Below are positions 42,719 to 51,574 of a stretch of 64,000 nucleotides of DNA, piece after piece. Within the stretch, counting starts at the first letter, position 1. Every line of letters starts with the position of its first letter. This DNA comes from a bacterium 1XD42-76 (lineage in GTDB: Bacteria; Bacillota; Clostridia; Lachnospirales; Lachnospiraceae), in NCBI GenBank assembly GCA_009917545.1, contig QZDW01000005.1, forward strand, positions 62,001-126,000, read 5' to 3'. The notes under the pieces were generated by a model, which was given only the letters and a program-made list of their open reading frames with translations, searched no databases and was not told the DNA's origin. The position numbers were made by a program, and so were the translations under genes.

Positions 42719-43423
42719 TCATTCTTCCAACCGCAGCGCACGGACGATCAGCCGGTGCGTCGCTTTTCTTATAGGGGTACAGGTATATAGGGTTAATTGC
42801 GCCCTGCCTTCCTGCGGCAGGGAAAAAACAGCCGGGTCGTCTGGATCCACGGTCAGCGTTTCCTCTACAATAAAACACATGGCCTCCCCATTCGCCGCAG
42901 TAAAAAGGATCTCATCCCCGGCCTCCAGTTCGTCAAGGCGGTTAAAATGCTGCCCGGACGTATAGCTCCGGTGTCCGGCGATCACAGCGTTTCCCACGCT
43001 CCCCACCATATCCGTCTGCATTACCCAGCCCTCGGAAATTTTAAGCTGCTTTTCCGATACTCCCGCAATGACCGGAAGTTCTGCCTCAATCCTGGGGATT
43101 GAAAGGATTCCGATCTCAGACCCTTCCTTTGGCAGTTTGACAGCTTCCTTCTCTGGCTGTCCTGCTTCCGTCTCCTGTTCAAATATCGCTTTTTCCTCCA
43201 AAAGGCTGCTTCCCGCAACCCGTTCCGCAATCTCTGGGACCTTAGCGGGTTCATGCGGCAATTCTTTCTGCCTTGCCTCTTTCTCTATCCGCGAAAGGAG
43301 CGCCGCCTGCTGCTCCTGTTCTTTGTGCTGTTCCCAGGAAGGGAAAAGCGCCAGCACTGTCCCGGCAAGGGCCGCTGCTAAAAGAGCGGCGGACAGCAGC
43401 GCCTTTTTATGTGTCTGTTTCAT
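42719..43423 (-). CDS. Sortase
   Basis: A 234-residue membrane-anchored transpeptidase. It has an N-terminal signal-anchor (about residues 7-28), a charged helical stalk to about 98, then the sortase domain with the catalytic His151 in IAGHRSYTSG, Cys215 in TLYTCTP and an arginine in ATHRLIV (about 224). AAAGGAGGAACC precedes the ATG. It ends 13 bases before the SpaA-type protein start, so that protein (signal IPKTG) is its obvious substrate. Class D or E is suggested by size and layout, not proven. Confidence 0.92.
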   Translation of the reverse strand: MKQTHKKALLSAALLAAALAGTVLALFPSWEQHKEQEQQAALLSRIEKEARQKELPHEPAKVPEIAERVAGSSLLEEKAIFEQETEAGQPEKEAVKLPKEGSEIGILSIPRIEAELPVIAGVSEKQLKISEGWVMQTDMVGSVGNAVIAGHRSYTSGQHFNRLDELEAGDEILFTAANGEAMCFIVEETLTVDPDDPAVFSLPQEGRAQLTLYTCTPIRKATHRLIVRALRLEE

Positions 43424-43613
43424 GGTTCCTCCTTTTCCTGCCCATACCGGACATTAAATCTTTCATGCAGCTCCCGACACATGGGCGGCCAAGGCCGTAA
43501 GGGCAGCCCCGGCATTTCTCAAGAGATGAGGGCGATCCTGTCTCCCTGGCCTGCCGGGCCGACGGTTTCTGCGCCATCATGTACTCATATGGGGAATCCG
43601 TAAACCGTGCCAT
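43407..43613 (-). CDS. Small cysteine-rich ICE protein
   Basis: A 68-residue protein starting MARFTDSPYEYMMAQKPSAR. AGGAGGGG precedes the ATG at 43613, so the longer frame to 43796 is not used. The C-terminal half has a compact cysteine cluster, CRGCPYGLGRPCVGSC, suggesting a bound metal. It overlaps the sortase start by 17 bases and begins four bases after the DUF4366 gene stop. Similar short Cys-rich proteins occur at this position in related ICEs; function unknown. Confidence 0.75.
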   Translation of the reverse strand: MARFTDSPYEYMMAQKPSARQARETGSPSSLEKCRGCPYGLGRPCVGSCMKDLMSGMGRKRRNHETDT

Positions 43614-43617
43614 GGCT

Positions 43618-44649
43618 TTACCCCTCCTGTTCTTCCCCGTCCTCCGAGTAATCATCTTCCGGGTAGTCATCATAGAATGCCGCATCCATACCTGACTGCC
43701 CTGTTTCCCCTGTGCCTGCCGGGACTTTTTCTTCCTCATCCTCATTGATTTCCGCCTCATCCTCGTCCTCCAGCAGGTCGTCCAGATCCTCGGCATCGTC
43801 CAGGTCGTGCTTCGGCTTGTAGACTTTCAGATAGTAGCCCGCCCCGCCGACAGCAAGCGCCGCGAGCAGAATGAACAGGAAGGCTCCGCCGCCTCCCTTT
43901 TTAGGTTTTTCCGGCTGGGTTTCTTCCGGCGTTTCGGTTTCTCCCGGTTCCCCGGCGCAGGATTTCAAGTCATTTTTGCAGACCGGACAGGCCGTATCTA
44001 CCTTCCCGGTTTCACACTGTGTCGCGCAGGAGCAGGTTTCCACCGCCGGCATAGCGCTTTCTCCCCCGGCATTTTCTTCCTTATTTTTTTCTGCCAGATC
44101 CATCAGATCTTTTTCCGTGACGGCATTCAGGAAATAAACATTTTCATCTTCCCTCTGGCGGTCTATTACCAGATAGAAGATGTTCTCATCCGGCGTGGTG
44201 AATGTGTAAAATTCCTTTCCTTCCGTGTCAGTGGCATTGTCCAGTACGGATGCCTGCCCGTCCGGAGTAAGGGGCTTCTGCTCCGGCTCCGCTGCCGGTG
44301 TCTGATAGCCGGGGTTCCTTACATTAACCACATTGGACTGGTTCCCGGCAAAGTCAACTGCGTAAATCCCGACTGTTTCCTGGCTGTCCTTTGCGAAATC
44401 CGCAAAATCCAAGTCAATAGCGCCGTCCACACGGTAATTGACGCGTTTCTCCCCAATATATACCGCATCCACGCCGGAATCATCATCACTGGCTTCAATA
44501 TGCAGCGTACCGTCTTTCACTTCCGCGCTGACGGTAGGCGGGGTAGTATCCGTATCGGTGCTGCCTGCCGCGAATGCTGGCACAGGCGTAAAAAACGCGC
44601 CTATGCACAGCATAAGCGCCAGAAATATGTGTCTGATTTTAATTTTCAT
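43618..44649 (-). CDS. DUF4366 membrane protein
   Basis: A 343-residue exported membrane protein. The signal peptide is in HIFLALMLCIGAFFTPVPAF. An Ig-like or bacterial cadherin-like stretch follows (about 35-110; VKDGTLHIEASDDDSGVDAV). The DUF4366 core is at about 125-190 (FYTFTTPDENIFYLVIDRQR). Then come a cysteine-rich segment (CSCATQCETGKVDTACPVC), one membrane span (AFLFILLAALAVGGAGYYL, about 255-275) and a very acidic cytoplasmic tail. It belongs to the transfer operon and probably contributes to the envelope part of the secretion channel; no activity is known. Confidence 0.85.
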   Translation of the reverse strand: MKIKIRHIFLALMLCIGAFFTPVPAFAAGSTDTDTTPPTVSAEVKDGTLHIEASDDDSGVDAVYIGEKRVNYRVDGAIDLDFADFAKDSQETVGIYAVDFAGNQSNVVNVRNPGYQTPAAEPEQKPLTPDGQASVLDNATDTEGKEFYTFTTPDENIFYLVIDRQREDENVYFLNAVTEKDLMDLAEKNKEENAGGESAMPAVETCSCATQCETGKVDTACPVCKNDLKSCAGEPGETETPEETQPEKPKKGGGGAFLFILLAALAVGGAGYYLKVYKPKHDLDDAEDLDDLLEDEDEAEINEDEEEKVPAGTGETGQSGMDAAFYDDYPEDDYSEDGEEQEG

Positions 44650-44887
44650 AAGGTTCCGTTTCCTCCTCTTTTACAGGTTTTTCCTGGGGCAGTCCCTTCA
44701 TGGACTGGATAAGGCCCAGGATTGTTTTCAGTTCCTCCGGCGAGGCGGTGACATTCCGCACGGTCTGGATAATTTCCATATTTTCATGTTCCGTAATTTG
44801 GCGCTCAATGTCCTTTACACGCACCTGCCACTCGGCGGCTTTCTGCCTTGCCTTCTCAAGATCCGTTTTCAGCCGTTCGATCTTCAT
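44639..44887 (-). CDS. DUF4315 small coiled-coil protein
   Basis: An 82-residue protein starting MKIERLKTDLEKARQKAAEW, with AAAGGAGTGGGAA before the ATG. The first 45 residues are a coiled coil, and the last part (SPEELKTILGLIQSMKG) is helical. It matches the DUF4315 family, which sits next to DUF4366 in many Clostridia ICEs. It overlaps the DUF4366 start by 11 bases and the preceding gene by 32 bases. Function unknown. Confidence 0.85.
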   Translation of the reverse strand: MKIERLKTDLEKARQKAAEWQVRVKDIERQITEHENMEIIQTVRNVTASPEELKTILGLIQSMKGLPQEKPVKEEETEPYEN

Positions 44888-45797
44888 TTCCCACTCCTTT
44901 CTGTTTCCTGCGCCAGTTAGGGTCAAAGTCATTGAAATCCGGCACGGCACGGAAAAACCATTTATTGTTCGCCCACTGCTGGAGACGGCGTGTGATAGGT
45001 GGGGCAGTGGACTTTTCATACACCATCACATACGGGTCGTACCCCATGCCCCGCAGGGTATAAACGCGGTATAAATCCTGTTCATGGGTGCTTCCATAAT
45101 TGGTAAGGACATAGACCCGGCGTTTCCGGCAGTCTTTTACGCTGGTCAGGTCTGCGAACCGCTTAAAATACGGGGTCAGGTCATCTTCCGGGTTATCCCA
45201 CGCGAAATGCAGCATTTTCGTCCTTACACGGTTTAAAGCCGCCGCTTTCTCCGGCGTGACAAGGCGTATGTCAAGCCCCTGGGTGAAATCCACCATCGCG
45301 CGGCTTTCCGCAAGTTGCCCCAAAAGCCGTTCCCAGTCTGGGCAGGCTAACAGGTTCGCGTCCAGGAGTTTGATCTCTTTCTCCCCTGACCAGAACTCGG
45401 AAAGGTTTGCTACCGCTACGGCCTTCCTCCCTTCCTTTTCACCAACGATGCAGAAGCCGCAGCCGCGGGGACAGCCACGGGACAAAAACCCGTATGCCGT
45501 CCCGGAAAACTGCGGATACAGCCCATAGTCCGGGCGGGTATGTTCCACATCATCCGGCAGCTTTCCCGTAAGACCATACCCAGTGCCGCCCTTTATGATC
45601 CGGTCGGCGCGTATCCTGCCTGTATAGTCTTTGGAATAGCTGTCTGTAAATACACGGCTCATATATACAAGATCATATTGCCTGCGCCCGTCATGCCATT
45701 CCACGGTATCGCCCCGCGCCTTGTGGTAAGCCGAAATCTTCATCAGGCACAGGTTTGGCCAGCGGTGGCCGTCCACGTCTATCAGCCCGATCTTCAA
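44856..45797 (-). CDS. Radical SAM-like iron-sulfur protein, TTG start
   Basis: A 313-residue protein with the radical SAM cluster signature CPRGCGFC (CxxxCxxC, about residues 111-118). It has an N-terminal B12-binding-like or Rossmann segment (KIGLIDVDGHRWPNLCLMKI) and later blocks IKLLDANLLACPDW and AMVDFTQGLDIRLV that fit the barrel. The likely start is TTG at 45797, seven bases after GGGAG; a GTG three codons earlier overlaps that site. It follows the NPPY methylase-like gene by 16 bases and overlaps DUF4315. The substrate is unknown; proteins of this type recur in ICE transfer operons without an assigned function. Confidence 0.8.
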   Translation of the reverse strand: MKIGLIDVDGHRWPNLCLMKISAYHKARGDTVEWHDGRRQYDLVYMSRVFTDSYSKDYTGRIRADRIIKGGTGYGLTGKLPDDVEHTRPDYGLYPQFSGTAYGFLSRGCPRGCGFCIVGEKEGRKAVAVANLSEFWSGEKEIKLLDANLLACPDWERLLGQLAESRAMVDFTQGLDIRLVTPEKAAALNRVRTKMLHFAWDNPEDDLTPYFKRFADLTSVKDCRKRRVYVLTNYGSTHEQDLYRVYTLRGMGYDPYVMVYEKSTAPPITRRLQQWANNKWFFRAVPDFNDFDPNWRRKQKGVGNEDRTAENGS

Positions 45798-45813
45798 AAT
45801 ATCCACTCCCTTC

Positions 45814-46335
45814 CTACTGCTTTTTTGTTTCGTCCAGATAGGCAAACTCCAACTGGTTTTTACATATCCCGCTGCAAAGGTAGCCGCTCTGGAACGGAAC
45901 CCGTTTCGATTTCTCCCGGTCTTCCCCTATGTATTCCACCCTGGGGCTGAGCCAGAGCATTTCCACCCGGTTGTCATGGAACATCCGGAACCGCTCTTTG
46001 CTGTCAAAAATGCCCTGGAAATTCAGGAGCATGGCAAAGGGCCTGCCGATTTCATACAGCCGCCGGATCACCTGGCCTTTCAGGCTGTATGGCGGGTTAC
46101 TGATAATATAATCACAGTCCGGCGCTTCAGCCTTAAAAAAATCCTGCCCGGTATGGATATGCCCGTGTATGACACGGAACCCATGGCCGGACAGCACTGT
46201 GACAAACGCGCTTTCTGCTGTATCGAACGGACACCACACCACGGAACCGGCTTTCAGCCGTTCCATGATTGGGTATACCGCGTAAGCAGGTGTAAAATAC
46301 TCATCATTTTTGTTGAATTGGTGCTGGATCTGTAT
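45814..46335 (-). CDS. N6-adenine methylase-like protein with apparent ATA start
   Basis: About 173 residues. FNKNDEYFTPAYAVYP (about residues 7-22) corresponds to the YFTP-type N-terminal motif of adenine methylases. VWCPFDTAESAFV stands where the SAM loop would be, and ISNPPYSLKGQV carries the catalytic NPPY (about 80-83). The protein is shorter than stand-alone methylases, so activity is uncertain. The first ATG (46266) has no ribosome binding site and would remove the YFTP block. A perfect AAAGGAGG lies eight bases before an in-frame ATA (46335), and no ATG, GTG or TTG occurs between that ATA and the in-frame stop upstream. Confidence 0.75.
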   Translation of the reverse strand: MQIQHQFNKNDEYFTPAYAVYPIMERLKAGSVVWCPFDTAESAFVTVLSGHGFRVIHGHIHTGQDFFKAEAPDCDYIISNPPYSLKGQVIRRLYEIGRPFAMLLNFQGIFDSKERFRMFHDNRVEMLWLSPRVEYIGEDREKSKRVPFQSGYLCSGICKNQLEFAYLDETKKQ

Positions 46336-46441
46336 CGCCTGCGCCTCCTTTCTGTTTACAATTTAATTGTCGCTCCTCAGTGGAAATATCGTTGTCCTCA
46401 GTTCCCCAGTCATTTTAACTGTGCCTGAAGCAGTGGCTCCA

Positions 46442-46927
46442 TCATCTCCCCAAATTCATGTCGGGGGAGTGCCTCTCCTTTTTTATTTCAGGAGTTTTCC
46501 TTGCTGCGGCCACCGCCTTTCCCGCTGCGAGATCCTTTATTACTGATACCCGTCCTGCGGCCTCTCTTTTCAGATCAGGAGGGTTCCTTGCCGCTACCGC
46601 CTTTCTCCCCGCGAGGTCCTTCATCACTGATGGCCGTCCCACGGCTTCCTTCTCCGGCGCAAAAGCCTCCTTCTCCTGGGCATCAAGCAGCTTCTGTAAG
46701 CGTCCCTCTGCCGAAGCAAGCATATCTTCCAGCATGGCTATCCGCTCCTCCATACGGTCAGACGCGTCACTTGCCCCGCCCGTCTCCAGCATGAATCTCT
46801 CCAGCCTGTCTTTTTCACTGCTGATATGCTGTTCCAGCGTCTCGCACTCTGCCATAAGGCTCCCGATCGTTTCAACCGGCTGCTGCACGTCCTGTTCCGC
46901 TGGTGCCTGATCCAATCCTTTCTCCAT
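46442..46927 (-). CDS. Coiled-coil protein with two PS-motif copies
   Basis: A 161-residue protein starting MEKGLDQAPAEQDVQQPVET; GAGGA lies five bases upstream, so the GTG frame start at 46939 is less likely. Residues about 25-95 form a coiled coil (LMAECETLEQHISSEKDRLE). The C-terminal half holds two copies of a motif also found in other proteins of this ICE, GRPSVMKDLAGRKAVAA and GRVSVIKDLAAGKAVAA, separated by about 25 residues. It lies between the hydrolase and the methylase-like gene. Function unknown. Confidence 0.7.
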   Translation of the reverse strand: MEKGLDQAPAEQDVQQPVETIGSLMAECETLEQHISSEKDRLERFMLETGGASDASDRMEERIAMLEDMLASAEGRLQKLLDAQEKEAFAPEKEAVGRPSVMKDLAGRKAVAARNPPDLKREAAGRVSVIKDLAAGKAVAAARKTPEIKKERHSPDMNLGR

Positions 46928-47037
46928 CTTATTCCTCACCGCCTTTCTGGCATTTCTCCCGGTTTTCTGGATTTACTGACTGTTGTTTATCCATCTTTTA
47001 TGTAGCTTTATCTGCTCCAATCGCCACGCAACACCTT

Positions 47038-50000
47038 TCATGGCAGCCTTCCCCCACTGTAGAACTTTGATGACCAATAAGATCCGTCAATATTGGCGTA
47101 GGAGATTGGGTTTCCACAGTGGATCATGCGCCCTCCGCCCACATAGATCCCTACATGGGTGACTGGGGTGGCCGCTGAGTAAGTCCCGGTAAAAAAGACC
47201 AGATCCCCAGGCTGCATATTCTCCCTGGAAACAGGTGTGCAAAGGTTGTAAAGCCCTTGTGCCGTCTGCCTCCCCACGCTCCCTACGCCGGAATGGTTGA
47301 TCACCCAGGACACAAACCCGGAGCAGTCAAAGGACGTGGACGGGGAGGAGCCTCCCCAAACATATGGGAACCCCAGATATTTCTCCGCTTCCGCAAGCAT
47401 GGCGGCAAAGCTGCCGTCGCCCATGGCCGCCCCTGGGTTCGCCGGGAAATCCGGCCCGCCAGCCGCGCCGCCGCCCGGAAGGTAGCCGTTCCCACCGTTG
47501 TCTACATAATAGTAAGGGTTGAGGTACTGCCCGTTGTGGGTGACTTCCAAGTGCAGATGCGGCCCGGTGCTGCTCCCTGTGCTGCCTACGGCGGCTATGG
47601 TATCCCCCTGCGCCACTTCCTGCCCGGCCCTCACCGAAAGGGAGGAACAGTGGGCGTACCGTGACTGGTAGCCGTCCTCACCTTCAATCACTACACACAG
47701 GCCATAGCCCCCGGCATTGCCTGCCGATATAACACGCCCATTCTGGATCGCTTTAATAGGAGTGCCGGCCGCCACGCTGATGTCGATCCCACGGTGCAGA
47801 TCTTTTACCCCGGTAGAAGGGTGTATCCTGTAGCCGTAAGGGCTGGCGACATAGGCAATCCATGGGAAACCAAAAGGATTCCCATAACACTGGCGGTTTC
47901 CGCAGGTCTGCATATACACACCATAGCGGTCTGCCTGGTCGTCTGCTGTCAGGCTTGCCGTAATAATCTCCGATAAGGGTCGTACTGTAAGCGTTGTTTT
48001 CAGGATATACCAGTCATATTCCTGCTCCTCATCATTTTCGTCCCTATAAGTGCGGGTTTCCACAACCACTTCCCTTGTGAGCTGGTACTGTTCCCCGAAA
48101 AGCCGGTTCAATTCCGCCTCCACCTGAGCATAGGTAAAATCGCCGTATGCCGCTGACAGGTAGCCCATTAGTTCATACGGATTATGCCCGATCTCCCCGA
48201 TGCTGTAACGGTATTCATCATAGTCCGGGTAATTGGTTTCCGTGCTGTTGATATTCTTCTGCAAATCAGTTTCCAGTTCTGTATAGCGCAACTCGCTTTG
48301 TTCAATCTCCGTATCTCCCGCGACATAACAGGTAGACACAATGGCAGACTGGACACCTGTGATCATGGCCGAACAGGAAGAAAACAGGGAGCCGGACAAA
48401 GCCACAATCAGGACGGCCAATGCCACAATGACAAGGACAGCCTTATGCGCCACTATTTTCTGCGCCAAGGCACGGATTACCTTTCCGGTAGCGGTCAGAA
48501 CATTCGTGGTATGTTTCGCGCCTTTTGCCGTTTCCCTTGCCGCGGCGGCATATTTCTGTTTCAGCTTCTGTTTTTGCAGCCATCTGGAAAATGCTTTCTT
48601 CCGCAGTTCCGGGTTATCCGCAAGGAGCTTCTGGTAGGCCATGTCCATGTTGGCTTTTGCGAGGCGTTTCTCTGCCCGCCGCACTTTGCGGTAGGGCTTG
48701 TCGTGGAGCCTGCATTTATTCCAGCGCAGGAACCGGCCAGTGGCGCGTTCTGCGGAAAATTCTGCCTTATGCGCTGCTTCCACGCCCACATTATCACGCT
48801 CTGTTTCTCGTACCTTCTGGTGGGCTTTTAAGATAACCCCCGTCTTAACTGTCCTTCCCAGGGCTTTCCCGGCCCGTTTCGGAAACGGCGGTTTCTCATA
48901 TTCTGGGATAACCTCTGTTTCAAAACGCAGCCGGCGTTTCACTTTCCCGGATCCACTGTCATACTGCCTCTGCAAATAGGCGCGGCGGCGGGTAGGGAGT
49001 TTTGACTGTGCCTTTTCCAGCTTTTTCCCTGCTGTTTCCACGTTCTGCTGTGCTTTTTCATACCTTTTCTGCTGTTTCGGTGTCCCTTGTGGGCTTCCCT
49101 GAGCCGTTCCCTGTTGGGATGCGCTGATTTTACGCTCCTCCGGCGGCAACTCGCTCCGGCCATAATGTAGCCGTGATGTTTCCGGTTTCGGTGTGTCAGA
49201 AGGGAGTTTCTCTGACACTTTCTTTTTATCTGATGTAAGATATTGGGTATGTACCTCCTCCCCTTCCTCATGTCCGAACCGCAATCGCCTTGATTCTGGA
49301 GAAACTGGCGGCTCCCCCGTCATTCCAGATTCCGGTTTTTCCCTGTCAGAAGAAAATTGTACCGCCATCCGCTTCTTCAGGGCAGACCGGTCTTTATTTG
49401 GTTCCCTCTTTAGATCCTCATGCCCGAACTGAAGTCGGCCAGATCTTGGCATACCCGCTTCCGGCTTCTCCCGGCTGTTGTTTTCCGGCAAGCCTGTTTC
49501 TGGATTGGTCTGTCTGCCGCTTTCCGGCCTTGCGGCATCGGCAGTAAATTTTGCCGCCATCCCCTTTTTTATTGCCTGCCGTCCCTTCGCTGGCTCCACG
49601 TTTTTATCCTCATGGGCATAATGAAGCCGCCCATTTTCCGATAAACCTGTTTCTGAATTGATCTGGCTGCTGTTTTCCGGCTTTGCGGCATCGGCAGCGA
49701 ATTTTGTCGCCATCCTCTTTTTTATTGCCTGCCGTCCCTTCGCTGGCTCCACACTTTTATCCTCATAGGCATAATGGAGCCGCCCATTTTCAAGCAAGCC
49801 TGTTTCTGGATTGATCTGGCTGCTGCTTTCCGGCTTTGCGGCATCGGCAGCGAATTTTGTCGCCATCCTCTTTTTTATTGCCTGCCGTCCATTTGTTGGC
49901 TCCCCTGATTTATCTCCCGGTTTAAATGATAATTGTCCGCAGGGATTGTCTGTAGCAGGGGTTTCGTTAGCTGCCGAGGTTTCAATGGGATTTTCTTTCC

Positions 50001-50577
50001 CGGAAGCCTGGGAAGGCGGATCGTATAAATGCCGTTTTGCTTCTGCCTGGCTCTTCCTTCCCTTTCCGGGTTCCCCCGTATTTCCGTCCTGCCATTGATT
50101 ATCTGAAAAATCGGTATTTTTCTCCCGCCTACTGAAAACAGCGCACGGAGTATCCTGTATGTCGGCAATATGCCCGGTAACGGTATCCCCATTAGCTGGG
50201 GCTTGCCTGGCTGACATGGGGCTGTCTGAGGCTTCCTTCATGGAAACGGAAGGCTCCGAAACTCCCCCTATCTCTGGTGCAGTAACACCCGAAAAACACC
50301 CGGTTTCTCCCGGCTGTGCCTGTAATGGCTCCTGCGGCTGAAGCCGCGCCGGCTGACGGCTGCTTACCCTGCCATACGCCTGATCCTGTCCACGCCCCTG
50401 GGTTCGGTGTCCGGCTGCTGTTTCTTCCTGTCTCCCCCGGCCAAAAGAAACCTCCGCCTGCCGCCCGCTGATCCGCTGTTGCGTACCCTGAGCCAGATTC
50501 TTTTCTGCCAGCCCGTCACGGGTCATTTTCTGGACTTTCTTATCCCGTGCTTTAAATTCCTGTCCACGCATACTCAT
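47038..50577 (-). CDS. Conjugation cell-wall hydrolase (M23 + NlpC/P60), with repeat-rich N-terminus
   Basis: A 1179-residue membrane protein, the VirB1-like enzyme that opens peptidoglycan for the transfer channel. The N-terminal 500 residues are disordered and contain 51-residue tandem repeats. A basic region (about 500-690) precedes the membrane span KAVLVIVALAVLIVALSG (about 705). An M23 endopeptidase follows, with DLHRGIDI and GPHLHLEV, then an NlpC/P60 domain with FDCSGFVSWV and VTHVGIYVGGGRMIHC. All catalytic residues appear intact. The ATG overlaps the previous stop (ATGA) and has GGAGG. The long cytoplasmic N-terminus is larger than I would expect for this family. Confidence 0.92.
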   Translation of the reverse strand: MSMRGQEFKARDKKVQKMTRDGLAEKNLAQGTQQRISGRQAEVSFGRGRQEETAAGHRTQGRGQDQAYGRVSSRQPARLQPQEPLQAQPGETGCFSGVTAPEIGGVSEPSVSMKEASDSPMSARQAPANGDTVTGHIADIQDTPCAVFSRREKNTDFSDNQWQDGNTGEPGKGRKSQAEAKRHLYDPPSQASGKENPIETSAANETPATDNPCGQLSFKPGDKSGEPTNGRQAIKKRMATKFAADAAKPESSSQINPETGLLENGRLHYAYEDKSVEPAKGRQAIKKRMATKFAADAAKPENSSQINSETGLSENGRLHYAHEDKNVEPAKGRQAIKKGMAAKFTADAARPESGRQTNPETGLPENNSREKPEAGMPRSGRLQFGHEDLKREPNKDRSALKKRMAVQFSSDREKPESGMTGEPPVSPESRRLRFGHEEGEEVHTQYLTSDKKKVSEKLPSDTPKPETSRLHYGRSELPPEERKISASQQGTAQGSPQGTPKQQKRYEKAQQNVETAGKKLEKAQSKLPTRRRAYLQRQYDSGSGKVKRRLRFETEVIPEYEKPPFPKRAGKALGRTVKTGVILKAHQKVRETERDNVGVEAAHKAEFSAERATGRFLRWNKCRLHDKPYRKVRRAEKRLAKANMDMAYQKLLADNPELRKKAFSRWLQKQKLKQKYAAAARETAKGAKHTTNVLTATGKVIRALAQKIVAHKAVLVIVALAVLIVALSGSLFSSCSAMITGVQSAIVSTCYVAGDTEIEQSELRYTELETDLQKNINSTETNYPDYDEYRYSIGEIGHNPYELMGYLSAAYGDFTYAQVEAELNRLFGEQYQLTREVVVETRTYRDENDEEQEYDWYILKTTLTVRPLSEIITASLTADDQADRYGVYMQTCGNRQCYGNPFGFPWIAYVASPYGYRIHPSTGVKDLHRGIDISVAAGTPIKAIQNGRVISAGNAGGYGLCVVIEGEDGYQSRYAHCSSLSVRAGQEVAQGDTIAAVGSTGSSTGPHLHLEVTHNGQYLNPYYYVDNGGNGYLPGGGAAGGPDFPANPGAAMGDGSFAAMLAEAEKYLGFPYVWGGSSPSTSFDCSGFVSWVINHSGVGSVGRQTAQGLYNLCTPVSRENMQPGDLVFFTGTYSAATPVTHVGIYVGGGRMIHCGNPISYANIDGSYWSSKFYSGGRLP
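49455..49913 (-). repeat. Three 153-bp tandem repeats in the hydrolase gene
   Basis: Direct repeats of exactly 153 bp (51 codons) encode units such as KGRQAIKKRMATKFAADAA followed by a PETGL-ENGRLHYA segment. The anchor ATTGCCTGCC recurs at 49571, 49724 and 49877. A more diverged unit follows at about 49330-49454. The array is in frame, so copy number can change without breaking the gene. Confidence 0.85.
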
Positions 50578-51485
50578 AAAGCCGCCTCCGGTGCTTTCCG
50601 TCCTTTATCCGGCGCAGGAGCCGCATGATCGGCGGCCTGGCTCTTTTTTTCTTTGAGATCTTTCAGCACGGAAGGCTTTTCTGCCTTATTATTAGTTTGC
50701 GGAATTTTTCCGCTTTCTGTCAGTTCAGCATCCATTTCCGGTTCAGGGAATGGGATCCCCTTTACATCTGCCCGTTTGCCGTCCCTTGCTTCCTCCAGGT
50801 TATTCCCAGCGGCCTGCTCCAGGCGTTCCACGTTTCCAATCGCGGCAAGCGCCAGATTATTCAGCTTGACCAAAACATCCCGCTCCATGCGCAAAGGGGA
50901 AAGTATGGCGGACTGGAACCGCCCTTCTTTGCCCCCGTCCACATCTTTCCGTTCCTTTCCGGCAGCAGCGCGTCCCACATTTTTCAGGTGTTCTCCCGCG
51001 CTTCGCAGTTCCTGTCCTATCGCTTCAACCTTTTCTATTGTATTTTTTATGTCTGCCATGGAAGTGGAAAGATTTTCCCGCATGGCTTCCAGCCCTTTTT
51101 TTATGCCGATGGCGGAAACAGCTTTATCCAAAGCCTTTATGCCTGTCCGTTTTACCCCGGCTACGGCTTCCTTCGCACCCTCTACAATGCGCTCTTTCAT
51201 ATCCATAAGGCCCTCCTGCATGGAGTGGATCCGCTTCTCCACTGCGTCTATGGTGTGGGAAACAAATTTCTTTACCGGGCTTTCCTGCATTTCGGCAAGC
51301 TGCCCCTTGACTTCTGACAGTTCTTTCATTGCCATATCCAGCTGGTGGACCATGCTTTCCAGCTGCCAGAGCATAATGGAATAATCCCGCCCGGTTTCCG
51401 GCCTGTTCTCCATGAGCAGTTTAAAAAACTGTTGGACAGCCTCATTTTCTGCCAGCTGCCCGCCCTGCGTATTGCCTCCGTTCAT
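50574..51485 (-). CDS. Helical ICE protein with C-terminal PS-motif (possibly DUF6674)
   Basis: A 303-residue, almost entirely helical protein without signal peptide or membrane span. The N-terminus (about 1-70) has FFKLLMENRPETGRDYSIML. The centre (70-180) is amphipathic and coiled coil (HSMQEGLMDMKERIVEGAKE). The C-terminus carries KAEKPSVLKDLKEKKSQAA. It lies between VirB4 and the hydrolase and is translationally coupled to the latter. It may belong to the DUF6674 family, but I am not sure. Structural or scaffold roles are possible; nothing catalytic is visible. Confidence 0.7.
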   Translation of the reverse strand: MNGGNTQGGQLAENEAVQQFFKLLMENRPETGRDYSIMLWQLESMVHQLDMAMKELSEVKGQLAEMQESPVKKFVSHTIDAVEKRIHSMQEGLMDMKERIVEGAKEAVAGVKRTGIKALDKAVSAIGIKKGLEAMRENLSTSMADIKNTIEKVEAIGQELRSAGEHLKNVGRAAAGKERKDVDGGKEGRFQSAILSPLRMERDVLVKLNNLALAAIGNVERLEQAAGNNLEEARDGKRADVKGIPFPEPEMDAELTESGKIPQTNNKAEKPSVLKDLKEKKSQAADHAAPAPDKGRKAPEAAL

Positions 51486-51574
51486 TTCGTCCTCCTTTCA
51501 CAATCTCCAAAAACCGACAGAGGAGCATCCGCAGCCCGTTTTCTGACGGTAACAGGCCGCTTTTTTACCCAGTT

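Noticed and set aside
43807-44712. A 301-codon plus-strand frame
   Set aside because: Antisense to the DUF4366 gene, which has a signal peptide, membrane span and ribosome binding site on the minus strand.
49455-49913. The 153-bp repeats as a CRISPR-like or iteron array
   Set aside because: The unit is a multiple of three, stays in frame and encodes a conserved peptide, so it is a protein repeat.
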